64,000 bases of DNA. Origin: Nocardioides piscis. Lineage in GTDB: Bacteria; Actinomycetota; Actinomycetes; Propionibacteriales; Nocardioidaceae. Positions 1-8,787 of the stretch are shown piece by piece. Each line of letters starts with the position of its first letter. Within the stretch, counting starts at the first letter, position 1. The notes beneath the pieces are model-generated. The model did not search any database, was not told the DNA's origin, and was given only the letters and a program-made list of their open reading frames with translations. The DNA lies in NCBI RefSeq assembly GCF_011300215.1, contig NZ_CP049866.1, positions 3,101,001 to 3,165,000 of the forward strand, given 5' to 3'. Made by a program: the position numbers and the translations under genes.

Positions 1-1072
1 CCGCGCGGTCGTCCTGCCCGCGCGGGATGTGGCGCAGGATCCGTTCGGGAGCGCCCACGAAGCCCGGCTCCACCGCCTCCTTGGCAGCACCCATCAGCCA
101 CTCGATGCCTGCGTCGACGTCGCGGCCTCGGGCCTCTACGACCCCGTCGGTGTAGAACATCAGCGCCTCGCCCGGCGCCAGCTGCCCGGTGCTGCACTCG
201 AAGTCGGCGTCCTCGACCACACCCAGGGCCATCCCGCGTGCGCGGTCCAGGACCCACTCCTGTTCGCGCGGCCGCCAGTGCAGCGCCGGCGGGTGGCCGG
301 CGCTCGTGACCACGAAGTCTCCACTGCGAAGGTCGAGCAGCAGGTGTACGGCGGTGGCGAACGACTCCTCGGAGTTCTGCCGCAGCAAGAAGGCGTTGGC
401 CGCTCCCATCAGCTCCTGCGGCGGCATGGCCCCGATGAGGCCACCGAGCGCGCCGGCGAACTGGAGTGCCTGCGGACCGACTGCGACGCCCTTCCCGCAC
501 ACGTCGACCAGGACCATCTCCAGATGCCTGCCGTCGCTGTGGTCGGCGACCAGGAAGTCGCCCGCGTAGCGAGCGCCGTGCGCGGTGAGCATGGTCGACT
601 GGGAGCGCCAGCCCTCGGGCAGCTCCGGGATCACGCCTTGCGCCTGCAGCCGGTCACGCAGGTTGGCGAGGAGCTGCTCGCTGAGCGCCACCGGCAGGCC
701 CGACCGGTGCCCCCGGGACTGGTGGATGACCAGCCCCATCGACAGGACCAGCATGATGATCGCGGCGATGCGTGTTCCGTTCAGCTCGCCCGCGTGGTCG
801 CTGGTCAGGACAGCCGCCAACCAGATCACGATGGAGAGCAGCGCCAACGGCGCGAACCTCAGCACCAGCACCCCGAGGATGAGCCACACGAACCAGACCG
901 CGAAGGGCATCATGTTGGTCGTCCACGCGACCGCGAAGCACGCCGCGACGCCGACCAGGAAGACGCCCAGGACATAGGCCTGGCTGCCGTGTGACCCTGT
1001 TCTCCAGCTGGCGACGCGCGCGTCGACATAGGCGGACATGGCTGTCCACACCCGCGTCAGTCCACTCGCCAC
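1..1072 (-). CDS. Membrane-anchored SpoIIE/PP2C-type serine phosphatase (C-terminus beyond window)
   Basis: Reading on the minus strand from a GTG at 1072, the frame stays open to base 1, so the C-terminus lies outside the window. An internal ATG at 1039 is an alternative start. The first ~110 residues hold three or four hydrophobic segments. A PPM/SpoIIE domain follows, with AGDFLVADHSDG, the metal-binding VLVDVCGKG, TSAGHPPALHW and MFYTDGVVEARG motifs. The family dephosphorylates phosphoserine or phosphothreonine, typically on anti-anti-sigma factors. No sigma-factor partner gene is visible, so the substrate is unknown. The family call is firm and the start is uncertain. Confidence 0.85.
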   Translation of the reverse strand, partial: MASGLTRVWTAMSAYVDARVASWRTGSHGSQAYVLGVFLVGVAACFAVAWTTNMMPFAVWFVWLILGVLVLRFAPLALLSIVIWLAAVLTSDHAGELNGTRIAAIIMLVLSMGLVIHQSRGHRSGLPVALSEQLLANLRDRLQAQGVIPELPEGWRSQSTMLTAHGARYAGDFLVADHSDGRHLEMVLVDVCGKGVAVGPQALQFAGALGGLIGAMPPQELMGAANAFLLRQNSEESFATAVHLLLDLRSGDFVVTSAGHPPALHWRPREQEWVLDRARGMALGVVEDADFECSTGQLAPGEALMFYTDGVVEARGRDVDAGIEWLMGAAKEAVEPGFVGAPERILRHIPRGQDDRA

Positions 1073-1165
1073 CTCGCGAGCCTAGGGCGCGATCTCGTCC
1101 GGCGAAGCGGAATGCACGGAACCGTGGCGGCCCTGTCCCGATCACTGCCGGTTAGGGTCACGCCC

Positions 1166-2122
1166 ATGCCGACCGACGAGATCCCGGACATCCTCGGCGA
1201 GCCCTACACCCAGCTGACCATCGAGCTCCCGGACGACAGCGAGGGCGCAGTGGTGACCACGCTGGTCCACCGACCGTCCCCCAGCCCGTCCGGTCGCGCT
1301 GTCATCCACGTCCATGGGTTTGCCGACTACTTCTTCCACACCGAGTATGCCGAGTGGTGGACCGAGCGGGGCTACGACTTCTACGCCGTCGACCTGCGCA
1401 AGTACGGCCGATCGCTGCGTGAGCACCAGACCCCCAACTTCATCGAGGACCTCTCGCACTACTTCGAGGACCTCGACGCCGTGTGGGACGTCGTCACCGG
1501 ACGGCACGACTCCGTGGTGGCCACCGCCCACTCGACGGGAGCACTGGTGCTGTCCCTGTGGCTGCATGACCGGCGGCCCGCCCAGCTCGCCGGGGTGTTC
1601 CTCAACTCGCCCTGGCTCGACATGCAGGGCTCTGCCTGGCTGCGCTCGCTGCCCGGCAAGGCGGCCTTGGACCGGATCGGTGCCAGGCAGCCACGACTGG
1701 TGATCCCGCGCACCGTGACCGGCGTCTATGGCAGATCGCTCCACCGCGACCACCAGGGCGAGTTCGACTACGACCTCACCTGGAAGCCGCTCCAGTCGTT
1801 TCCCCTCCATGTCGGCTGGTTGCGTGCCATCAGGCGCGGGCACGCACAGCTGCACCGCGGCCTCGACCTTCCCGCCCCGGTCCTGGTCCTGTCATCGGTG
1901 CGGTCGTCCTCCCCCACCGAGCTCGGCGAGGACGCACACACCACAGACATCGTGCTCGACGTGCGACAGATCCGGCGCTGGGCGTCGTCGCTCGGTCCCC
2001 ATGTCACGAGCGTCGCGGTCGCGGATGCCCGCCATGACGTCGTCCTGTCGCGGCCGCACGTGCGGGTGCAGGTCTACGCCGAGCTCGAGCGGTGGCTCTC
2101 CTCCTACGTCGAGGGCGGCTGA
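1166..2122 (+). CDS. Alpha/beta hydrolase (S33/lysophospholipase-like)
   Basis: A 318-residue soluble hydrolase. Near the N-terminus VIHVHGFADYFFH supplies the oxyanion-hole HG motif. The nucleophile elbow is AHSTG, an A-x-S-x-G variant of the usual G-x-S-x-G. The C-terminal ADARHDVVLSRP carries the likely catalytic histidine. The overall pattern resembles monoacylglycerol lipase or serine-aminopeptidase S33 hydrolases. The ATG at 1166 is chosen because a TAGGGT -10 box (1153-1158) ends 7 bases before it, which predicts a leaderless mRNA. The gene converges on the TauE-like gene with only 17 bases between stops. The substrate is unknown. Confidence 0.85.
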   Translation: MPTDEIPDILGEPYTQLTIELPDDSEGAVVTTLVHRPSPSPSGRAVIHVHGFADYFFHTEYAEWWTERGYDFYAVDLRKYGRSLREHQTPNFIEDLSHYFEDLDAVWDVVTGRHDSVVATAHSTGALVLSLWLHDRRPAQLAGVFLNSPWLDMQGSAWLRSLPGKAALDRIGARQPRLVIPRTVTGVYGRSLHRDHQGEFDYDLTWKPLQSFPLHVGWLRAIRRGHAQLHRGLDLPAPVLVLSSVRSSSPTELGEDAHTTDIVLDVRQIRRWASSLGPHVTSVAVADARHDVVLSRPHVRVQVYAELERWLSSYVEGG

Positions 2123-2139
2123 GGCGCTCGAGTCGTCGA

Positions 2140-2898
2140 TCAGGTCAGCAGGATGACCAGCGCGACGAGCGCCACGACGACGATGACGGCGCGCAGGACG
2201 GCCGGCGGCAGCCGACGGCCGATCGAGGCGCCCAGCAGGCCGCCCACCACGGCCCCGACGGCGATCAGGGCCACGATCTGCCAGTCGACCTCGGCGACGA
2301 GCACGAACAGCACACCCGCCACCCCGTTGACGAGGGCAGCAAGGACGTTCTTGAGGCCGTTGAGGCGCTGCAGGGTCTCGTCGACCCCGATCCCCAGCAC
2401 CGCCATCATGAGCACGCCCTGGGCTGCGCCGAAGTAGCCGCCGTACACACCGCAGCCGAACATCAGCGGCCACACCCACCACGCCCCGCGTGCGGGCAGT
2501 CCCCCGACGGCCGCATGCCTGCGGGCGACCCACGCGGAGATCCGCGGACCGGCGACGACGAGGACGAGCGCGAGCCCGATCAGGACCGGGACGACGACCT
2601 CGAAGGCATCGGGTCGCCAGAGCAGGAGGACGCCACCGACCACGCCCCCCAGCAGCGAAGCGCTGGCGAGTCGCAGCAACCGGGATCGTTGCCCGGCCAG
2701 CTCTCGCCGATAGCCGACTGCGCCGGCGACGGAGCCGGGGACCAACCCGATGGTGTTGGACACGTTGGCCGTCACGGGAGGCACGCCGAACGCCAGCAGG
2801 GTCGGGAACGTGATCAACGTTCCCGACCCCACCACGGTGTTGATGGTGCCGGCGGCCACGCCCGCGAGGGCGATCAGCCCGGCTTCGAGCGGGCTCAC
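2140..2898 (-). CDS. Sulfite exporter TauE/SafE family membrane protein
   Basis: A 252-residue protein made almost entirely of hydrophobic helices. Its N-terminus has the family's GxxAGxxNxxxGxG-like loop (GVAAGTINTVVGSGTLITFP), and a second related repeat in the C-terminal half (GLLGASIGRRLP) matches the duplicated 4+4-helix DUF81 fold. Family members move sulfite, sulfonates or other organosulfur anions. The start overlaps the stop of the upstream SPFH gene by 4 bases, so the two are probably co-transcribed. Nothing nearby identifies the substrate. Confidence 0.88.
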   Translation of the reverse strand: MSPLEAGLIALAGVAAGTINTVVGSGTLITFPTLLAFGVPPVTANVSNTIGLVPGSVAGAVGYRRELAGQRSRLLRLASASLLGGVVGGVLLLWRPDAFEVVVPVLIGLALVLVVAGPRISAWVARRHAAVGGLPARGAWWVWPLMFGCGVYGGYFGAAQGVLMMAVLGIGVDETLQRLNGLKNVLAALVNGVAGVLFVLVAEVDWQIVALIAVGAVVGGLLGASIGRRLPPAVLRAVIVVVALVALVILLT

Positions 2899-4019
2899 GC
2901 CGTCGGAGGCTCCTGGGCGGCGTCAGCGGGCGCAGGGTCAACGGCCGGGGGCGCCGCAGGTGCGGAAGAGGTGGGCGCGCGGCTTGCGGACTCGGCCGCG
3001 GCGATGGCTTCCTCGACGACCTTCTTGGTGGAGCCTGCACCCGACGACTGGGGCAGCTGAGGCTCCGTCGGGCCCATGTCCACGCGGGTGCGTGGCGAGG
3101 CGTCCTTGGGGATCCCCGCGATCTCGTGGATCGATGAGCCGAGGCCCTCCATCGCCTTGGTGATCTCGGAGGGGATGACCCACACCTTGTTGGCGCTGCC
3201 CTCGGCGATCTTCGGCATCATCTGGAGGTATTGGTAGGCCAGCAACGACTGGTCGGGCTGGCCGTCGTGGATCGCCTGGAACACCGTCTGGATGGCCTGC
3301 CCTTCACCCTGGGCGCGCAGGATGGATGCTTCGCGGTCGGCCTGGGCGCGGAGGATCTGCGACTCCCGGTCACCCTCGGCGTTGAGGATCTGCGACTGCT
3401 TCGACCCCTCAGCAGTCAGGATCGCAGCCTGGCGCTGGCCCTCGGCGGTGAGGATGACGGCACGCTTCTCGCGGTCGGCGCGCATCTGCTTCTCCATCGA
3501 GTCCTTGATGGAGGGCGGCGGGTCGATGCCCTTGAGCTCGACCCGGTTCACCCGGATGCCCCACTTGCCGGTCGCCTCGTCGAGGACACCACGCAGTCCG
3601 GAGTTGATCTGGTCGCGGCTGGTCAGCGTCTCCTCGAGGTCCATGCCGCCGACGATGTTGCGCAGCGTGGTCATCGTGAGCTGCTCGATCGCCTGGATGT
3701 AGTTGGCGATCTCGTAGGTCGCGGCCACCGGGTCGGTCACCTGGAAGTAGATGACGGTGTCGATCGAGACGACCAGGTTGTCCTCGGTGATCACCGGCTG
3801 CGGCGGGAAGCTCACGACCTGCTCGCGCAGGTCGATCAGGTAGCGCAACCGATCGATGAACGGCATCAGGATGTTGAGTCCGGCGGGCAGGGTGCCCTTG
3901 TACTTGCCGAAGCGCTCGACGATGCCGGCGCGTGCCTGTGGCACGATCCGCACCGTCTTGGCGAGCACGACGATGACGAACACGACCAGCAGCGCGAGCA
4001 GGGTCAGTGCGATCTCCAT
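2895..4019 (-). CDS. SPFH/Band 7 membrane protein (stomatin, QmcA-like)
   Basis: A 374-residue protein with an N-terminal membrane anchor (ALTLLALLVVFVIVVLA). The SPFH domain covers about residues 25-190 (VPQARAGIVERFGKY near its start). A long Ala/Glu-rich coiled coil follows, with repeated ILTAEG/ILNAEG/ILRAQ units, then a Pro/Ala-rich disordered tail. Such proteins oligomerise into membrane microdomain scaffolds or cages. It lies just downstream of an NfeD gene, the classic SPFH-NfeD pairing, which supports a shared role in membrane organisation. Family assignment is firm. Confidence 0.92.
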   Translation of the reverse strand: MEIALTLLALLVVFVIVVLAKTVRIVPQARAGIVERFGKYKGTLPAGLNILMPFIDRLRYLIDLREQVVSFPPQPVITEDNLVVSIDTVIYFQVTDPVAATYEIANYIQAIEQLTMTTLRNIVGGMDLEETLTSRDQINSGLRGVLDEATGKWGIRVNRVELKGIDPPPSIKDSMEKQMRADREKRAVILTAEGQRQAAILTAEGSKQSQILNAEGDRESQILRAQADREASILRAQGEGQAIQTVFQAIHDGQPDQSLLAYQYLQMMPKIAEGSANKVWVIPSEITKAMEGLGSSIHEIAGIPKDASPRTRVDMGPTEPQLPQSSGAGSTKKVVEEAIAAAESASRAPTSSAPAAPPAVDPAPADAAQEPPTA

Positions 4020-4049
4020 GGATGCTTCCTTCGAGAGATGTCGGGTGGG

Positions 4050-4511
4050 TCAGGACTCGAGCCGGGCGACCGGGTGGACGACGGCGGTGGCACCGCGGAT
4101 CTCCAGCACCTCGACGGTCTCCCCCGCCGGGATGCTGATGGTGTCGTCATAGGGCTCGGCGGTCCAGAACTCCCCCGCAAGCTTGATCCGACCGGCCGAG
4201 AGCCCCGAGATGTCCTCGGTGACGACCCCCTGCCTGCCGACCAGCTTGCCGTGACCGAGCGACAGCTCGGGACCCCCGTGAAGACGCTTGACCATCGTCG
4301 GCCGCACCGCCGCGAGCGCAGCCAGCGAGGCTGCGGAGGCGGCGAGGATCTGGACGGCGATGTGCAGGTCGAGGATGGCCGCGACCATGCCGACCAGGGC
4401 TCCGGCGGCGAGCATGATCAGGATGAGGTCGAGACTGAACATCTCGGCCACGCCCAGCACGATCGCCACCCCCAGCCAGGCCTCCCAGGCATGTCTTGCG
4501 ATCCAGTCCAT
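4050..4511 (-). CDS. NfeD-family membrane protein (short form)
   Basis: A 153-residue protein with two or three transmembrane helices in the first ~80 residues, followed by an OB-fold beta-barrel domain (GKLVGRQGVVTEDI, AEPYDDTISIPAGETVEVLEI). It lacks the ClpP-like serine protease domain of long NfeD proteins. Short NfeD proteins usually pair with SPFH proteins, as here, 30 bases upstream of the SPFH gene. A TAGGGT -10 box at 4518-4523 ends 6 bases before the ATG, so this pair has its own leaderless promoter just beyond the end of the ABC gene. Confidence 0.9.
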   Translation of the reverse strand: MDWIARHAWEAWLGVAIVLGVAEMFSLDLILIMLAAGALVGMVAAILDLHIAVQILAASAASLAALAAVRPTMVKRLHGGPELSLGHGKLVGRQGVVTEDISGLSAGRIKLAGEFWTAEPYDDTISIPAGETVEVLEIRGATAVVHPVARLES

Positions 4512-4528
4512 GACTCGACCCTATCGGG

Positions 4529-5329
4529 TCAGCGGGAGGCGTGACGCGTACGGCGACGGGCCGCGAACCGACCCTCGGCGTGGGTGAGCTGCATGGGCAT
4601 CGAGAAGGTCTCCGAGAGCGCCTCGGCGGTGACGACGTGCTCGAGCAGGCCCGAGGCGACGACACGACCCTGCCGCAGGAGGAGCGCGTGCGTGAAGCCC
4701 GGCGGGATCTCCTCGACGTGGTGCGAGACCAGGACGGTGGCGGGTGAGTCGGCGTCGAGCGCCAGCACGGAGAGCGTCGAGACGAGGTCCTCGCGTCCCC
4801 CGAGGTCGAGACCGGCCGCCGGCTCGTCGAGCAGGAGCATCTCCGGGTCGGTCATGAGCGCTCGGGCGATCTGGACGCGCTTGCGCTCACCCTCGCTCAG
4901 GGTGCCGAACGTGCGCTCCGCGAGGTGGAGTGCTCCGACCTCACGCAGCAGCAGCGCAGCGCGGTCGTGGTCGAGCTCGTCATACACCTCGCGCCAGCGG
5001 CCGAGCACGCCGTAGGAGGCGGAGACGACCACGTCCTTGACGAGCTCGCCGCGCGGGATGCGCTCTGCCAGGGCTGCGCTGGTGAGGCCGATCCGGGGCC
5101 GCAGGTCGAACACGTCGACGGTGCCGAGCACCTCGCCCAGGATGCCGGCGACGCCACCGGTCGGATGGATCTGGGCCGCTGCAACCTGGAGCAACGTGGT
5201 CTTTCCTGCGCCGTTCGGGCCGAGGACGACCCAGCGTTCGTCCTCCTCGACGGTCCAGCTGACCTCGTCCAACAAGGTCGCGCCACCACGACGGACCGTG
5301 AGGTCGGCGAACTCGATCACGGCGGACAT
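4529..5329 (-). CDS. Orphan ABC transporter ATP-binding protein
   Basis: A 266-residue ABC ATPase: Walker A GPNGAGKTTLL near residue 38, signature TLSEGERKRVQIARAL near 143, Walker B MLLLDEPAAGLDLGG near 164 and H-loop VLVSHHVEE. The signature reads LSEGE instead of LSGGQ. No permease or binding-protein gene is adjacent, so its partner is encoded elsewhere or it acts without one. It resembles the ModF/YlmA type of stand-alone ATPase. A TAGGGT box (5336-5341) 6 bases before the ATG indicates leaderless transcription. Confidence 0.85.
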   Translation of the reverse strand: MSAVIEFADLTVRRGGATLLDEVSWTVEEDERWVVLGPNGAGKTTLLQVAAAQIHPTGGVAGILGEVLGTVDVFDLRPRIGLTSAALAERIPRGELVKDVVVSASYGVLGRWREVYDELDHDRAALLLREVGALHLAERTFGTLSEGERKRVQIARALMTDPEMLLLDEPAAGLDLGGREDLVSTLSVLALDADSPATVLVSHHVEEIPPGFTHALLLRQGRVVASGLLEHVVTAEALSETFSMPMQLTHAEGRFAARRRTRHASR

Positions 5330-5386
5330 GCGGCCACCCTAGCGATCGCGCGTCATCAGTGGCCGGGCGACGTATCCTCACCCGAC

Positions 5387-6106
5387 GTGTCCCTCCATCT
5401 GCCCCTCTCGGCTCGCCTCGCCTGGTGGACGACCGCCTGGCTCCGGGGGACGGAGGTGACCGACCACGTCCTCGACGCGGTCACCGACGGCGACCTCCTC
5501 CACCTGGTGGACGGCCCGGCAGGCCGCGTACCGATGCTCGAGCTCCTGCGCGAGGCCCGGAGCTCCGGCGCCACCGGCGCCGGCCTCGCGCTCCCCGTGG
5601 AGGGGGACCTGCTCGGGCTGGGAGGTCCCCGGGCCCTTAACGAGGCCGCTCTGGAGGTCGGTGAGGCGGTCGTGCTCGGCTCCCTCGCCGCCGTCCCCGA
5701 GGTGGTGGGTGAGGTCGTCCTGTGGCGAGTCCTGCCGGCCTCACCGCGCCAGCTGCCAGACGTCGGTGAGGCAGACCGTGCACTTCGCGCCGCGCTGGTC
5801 GACGCCGCCAACGCGCTGGCCGGCCTCGACGTCGCCCGCTGGCGCCCTGAGGCGGCCGACCTGCTGATGAACCTGCGCCACCGGCCCGCCATGGTGGCTC
5901 CGGCCGGTACCCCTGCCCGGTGCGCCGATCTCGCTGCCCGGAGCCTGCAGGGTTGGGCGCTCGTCGACGTGGCTCTCCAGGATGACGGGGGCGCCGTGTC
6001 GGCATCCGAGATCGAGGCTCGCCGCGACGCGCTGCGCCCCCTGGAACGCGCATCCCGGCGAGCCCTGGTCGCCGCGTGCTCGCCCGAGGTGTGGCCGCCG
6101 GAGTGA
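5387..6106 (+). CDS. Conserved actinobacterial protein of unknown function
   Basis: A 239-residue soluble protein. I do not recognise a named domain. It is Ala/Leu/Arg-rich, with an N-terminal LARLAWWTTAWLRG-like amphipathic stretch and a helical C-terminal half containing several Arg-Ala-rich segments. A gene of this size before serB is common in actinobacteria in my recollection. The GTG at 5387 is chosen because a TATCCT -10 box (5373-5378) lies 8 bases upstream, pointing to a leaderless start. The frame is open further upstream but there antisense to the ABC gene. No catalytic motif is evident. Confidence 0.7.
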   Translation: MSLHLPLSARLAWWTTAWLRGTEVTDHVLDAVTDGDLLHLVDGPAGRVPMLELLREARSSGATGAGLALPVEGDLLGLGGPRALNEAALEVGEAVVLGSLAAVPEVVGEVVLWRVLPASPRQLPDVGEADRALRAALVDAANALAGLDVARWRPEAADLLMNLRHRPAMVAPAGTPARCADLAARSLQGWALVDVALQDDGGAVSASEIEARRDALRPLERASRRALVAACSPEVWPPE

Positions 6107-6140
6107 CAGCGGCTCACATGGCACTAGCCTCGACCTCGCC

Positions 6141-7352
6141 ATGGACGAAGAGCCCAAGACCCTCCTGATCACCATCACGGGCAAGGACCGCCCCGGTGTG
6201 ACCGCAGCGATCTTTGCGACCCTGGCTGCCGCCGGTGTCGAGGTGCTCGACATCGAGCAGATCGTGCTGCGTCGGCGTCTCGTGCTGGGCGTGCTCGTCG
6301 CAGCCCCGCGGGACTGGAAGCGGCTGCGGACGGCGGTGGAGCAGACTGCTGCCGGGCTCGACATGCAGGTCGAGGTCGAACGTGGACAGGGTGACAACAA
6401 GCCGCGCCGCTTCGGCCGGTCCCACGTCACCGTCATCGGCGCCCCGCTCAAGGCGTCGGCCATGTCCGCCATCGCTGGGCGGATCGCCGACGCAGGCGCC
6501 AACATCGACCGGATGGAGCGGATGGCGCGCTATCCGGTGACGGCGATCGACCTGGCGATCTCCGGGGTGGAGCCCGAGGTGCTGCGGCCGCTGCTCGCGG
6601 CGGAGGCCGCCAGCCAGGGTCTCGACATCGCCGTACAACCTGCCAACCTGCTGCGCCGTTCGATGCGACTGATCGTGATGGATGTCGATTCCACGCTGAT
6701 CCAGGGCGAGGTGATCGAGATGCTGGCCGCCCACGCCGGCTGCGAGCGCGAGGTCGCCGAGGTGACCGAACGGGCGATGGCGGGCGAGCTCGACTTCGAG
6801 GAGTCGCTCCGTTCACGCGTCGCCCTGCTCGAGGGCGTTCCGGCGTCGGCCATCGACGAGGTGTACGACGCCATCGAGCTCGCGCCCGGCGCGCGCACCC
6901 TGGTCCGTGTCCTGCGCCGGCTGGGCTATCGCTTCGCGATCGTGTCGGGTGGCTTCAGCCAGATCACCGATCGTCTCGCGGCGGAGCTGGGGATCCACTA
7001 CTCACGCGCCAACGAGCTGGAGATCGTCGACGGGGTGCTCACCGGGCGCGTCGTCGGCGAGGTGGTCGACCGCGCTGGGAAGGCCCGGGCACTGCGCGAG
7101 TTCGCGGCCGACATCGGCGTCCCCGTCGAGGCGACCATCGCAATCGGCGACGGCGCCAACGACCTCGACATGCTCAACGCGGCCGGCCTGGGTATCGCCT
7201 ACAACGCCAAGCCCCTCGTGCGCAGCGCCGCGGACGCCTCGGTCAACGTGCCCTACCTCGACACGATCCTCTACGTCCTGGGCATCACGCGCGAGGAGAT
7301 CGAAGCCGCCGACGCAGAGGCCGGCATCGTGACGCCGGCTCCCCCGGTCTGA
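6141..7352 (+). CDS. serB: Phosphoserine phosphatase SerB with tandem ACT domains
   Basis: A 403-residue enzyme catalysing the last step of serine synthesis, phosphoserine to serine. Two ACT domains (about residues 6-80 and 93-165, the second starting after RSHVTVIG) precede a HAD phosphatase domain. The nucleophile motif DVDST is at 181-185, the SGGFSQ motif at 269-274 and the metal-binding GDGANDLDM at 336-344. This two-ACT architecture matches actinobacterial SerB, where serine binding to the ACT domains is inhibitory. A TAGCCT -10 box at 6125-6130 lies 10 bases before the ATG, so the leader is very short or absent. Confidence 0.96.
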   Translation: MDEEPKTLLITITGKDRPGVTAAIFATLAAAGVEVLDIEQIVLRRRLVLGVLVAAPRDWKRLRTAVEQTAAGLDMQVEVERGQGDNKPRRFGRSHVTVIGAPLKASAMSAIAGRIADAGANIDRMERMARYPVTAIDLAISGVEPEVLRPLLAAEAASQGLDIAVQPANLLRRSMRLIVMDVDSTLIQGEVIEMLAAHAGCEREVAEVTERAMAGELDFEESLRSRVALLEGVPASAIDEVYDAIELAPGARTLVRVLRRLGYRFAIVSGGFSQITDRLAAELGIHYSRANELEIVDGVLTGRVVGEVVDRAGKARALREFAADIGVPVEATIAIGDGANDLDMLNAAGLGIAYNAKPLVRSAADASVNVPYLDTILYVLGITREEIEAADAEAGIVTPAPPV

Positions 7353-7394
7353 CGGTCACCGACCCGCGCTCGCACGCGCGCCGGCGGCCAGAGC

Positions 7395-7922
7395 TCAGGC
7401 TCGCCCCACGTGGAAGCTCTGGACGGTGGCCGCGCCGAGGTCGAGGTCAGCCCAACGACCTTCGAAGCTGAAGACCGCCAAGGCGCACGGCGGGAAGCCC
7501 CCGATCATCGAGATGCTGGCCTCGGGGTCCCCGTGACCGTCGTCGAGAAGCTGAGCCAGATAGCCGACCGTGGGGTTGTGGCCCAGCACCATCAGCGAAC
7601 CAGCCTGCTCGGGGGTCTCGCGGATGAGATCCAGAGCTGCGTCGGGCTCGGCAGCATAGAGAGCGTCCGAGACCACGGGGTGGGCGTCCCATCCGGCGCC
7701 TTCAGCCACCCCGGCCCACGTCGCCTGGGTGCGGGCTGCGCTCGAGATGAGCGCCGCATCGACGACCACGCCCTGCTCGGCCACCCAGCGGCCCGCTGCC
7801 ACAGCGTCATCGCGCCCGCGGTCGGCCAGCGGTCGGTCGTGGTCGGTCTCCCCCCACGACTGTGCCTTGGCGTGACGCATCACGACCAGGCGGCGGGGCG
7901 AGGTGGTTCGATCGGACTGCAC
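7395..7922 (-). CDS. SixA-like histidine phosphatase
   Basis: A 175-residue histidine (acid) phosphatase superfamily protein. The RHG-type motif is VVMRHAKAQSW, with Ala in place of Gly, as is usual for SixA-like proteins. A later LMVLGHNPTVG supplies the second catalytic histidine. SixA proteins remove phosphate from phosphohistidine on signalling or phosphotransfer proteins, but actinobacterial members may act on small phosphomonoesters. The start is a GTG. It converges on serB with 42 bases between stops and is not operonic with it. Confidence 0.85.
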   Translation of the reverse strand: MQSDRTTSPRRLVVMRHAKAQSWGETDHDRPLADRGRDDAVAAGRWVAEQGVVVDAALISSAARTQATWAGVAEGAGWDAHPVVSDALYAAEPDAALDLIRETPEQAGSLMVLGHNPTVGYLAQLLDDGHGDPEASISMIGGFPPCALAVFSFEGRWADLDLGAATVQSFHVGRA

Positions 7923-7985
7923 GCGCAGATTCTTCCAGTCAAGTGGTGACGTGTCGCTTCCGCAACGAAATATTTGCCGTCCGGC

Positions 7986-8786
7986 TCAGAGACCCATCGC
8001 GTGGAAACCACCGTCGACGTGCACGATCTCGCCGGTGGTGGCAGGGAAGAAGTCACTCAGCAGCGCGCAGACGGCCTTGGCCGTCGGCTCCTGGTCGGTT
8101 TCGTCCCACCCCAGCGGAGCCCGGTCCTTCCACGCCGACTCGAGATCCTCGAAGCCGGGGATTGCCTTGGCCGCCAAGGTCTTGAGCGGCCCGGCGGACA
8201 CCAGGTTGCAGCGGATCCCCGCGGGGCCCAGGTCACGAGCCAGGTAGCGCGACGTGGACTCCAGGCCCGCCTTGGCCACGCCCATCCAGTCGTAGGCCGG
8301 CCAGGCAGTCGTGGCGTCGAAGGTCAGGCCCACGATCGAGGAGCCCGACGACAGCAGCGGCCGGGTGGCCACGGCGAGCGACTTGAGGGAGTATGCCGAG
8401 ACCTGCACCGCCTGCGCGACGTCCGCCCAGGGACCGTCGAGGAACTTCCCGCCGAGCAGCGTCTCGGGGTTCCCGTAGGCGATCGAGTGCACGACCCCGT
8501 CCAGGCCGTCGACGTGCTCGCGCACCTGGTCGGCCAGGCCCGCCAGGTGGTCGTCGTCGGTCACGTCCAGCTCGAGCACCGGCGCAGCCGCCGGCAGCCG
8601 CTTGGCGATGCGGCGGGTGATGCCCAGGGCACGCCCGAAGTTGGAGATCAGGACGGTGGCCCCCTGCTCCTGGGCGACCTTGGCCGTGGCGAACCCGATC
8701 GAGGAGTCCATGGTCACGCCTGCGACCAGGATCCGCTTGCCGGCCAGCAGTCCGTTCGGGTTGATCGTCGAATCCGTGCTCGTCAT
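7986..8786 (-). CDS. fabI: Enoyl-ACP reductase FabI (InhA-like)
   Basis: A 266-residue NADH-dependent enoyl-ACP reductase that completes each round of fatty-acid elongation. The atypical glycine motif GVTMDSSIG is at 23-31. The catalytic tyrosine and lysine appear as AYDWMGVAK, very like InhA. The family-typical SAGPLKTLA follows, and the protein ends with an HVDGGFHAMGL-type C-terminus. The ATG at 8786 follows the fabG stop by one base. An in-frame start 30 bases upstream would overlap fabG and is less likely. The fabG-fabI order matches mycobacterial fabG1-inhA, where FabI/InhA is the target of isoniazid-type inhibitors. Confidence 0.95.
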   Translation of the reverse strand: MTSTDSTINPNGLLAGKRILVAGVTMDSSIGFATAKVAQEQGATVLISNFGRALGITRRIAKRLPAAAPVLELDVTDDDHLAGLADQVREHVDGLDGVVHSIAYGNPETLLGGKFLDGPWADVAQAVQVSAYSLKSLAVATRPLLSSGSSIVGLTFDATTAWPAYDWMGVAKAGLESTSRYLARDLGPAGIRCNLVSAGPLKTLAAKAIPGFEDLESAWKDRAPLGWDETDQEPTAKAVCALLSDFFPATTGEIVHVDGGFHAMGL

Positions 8787-8787
8787 C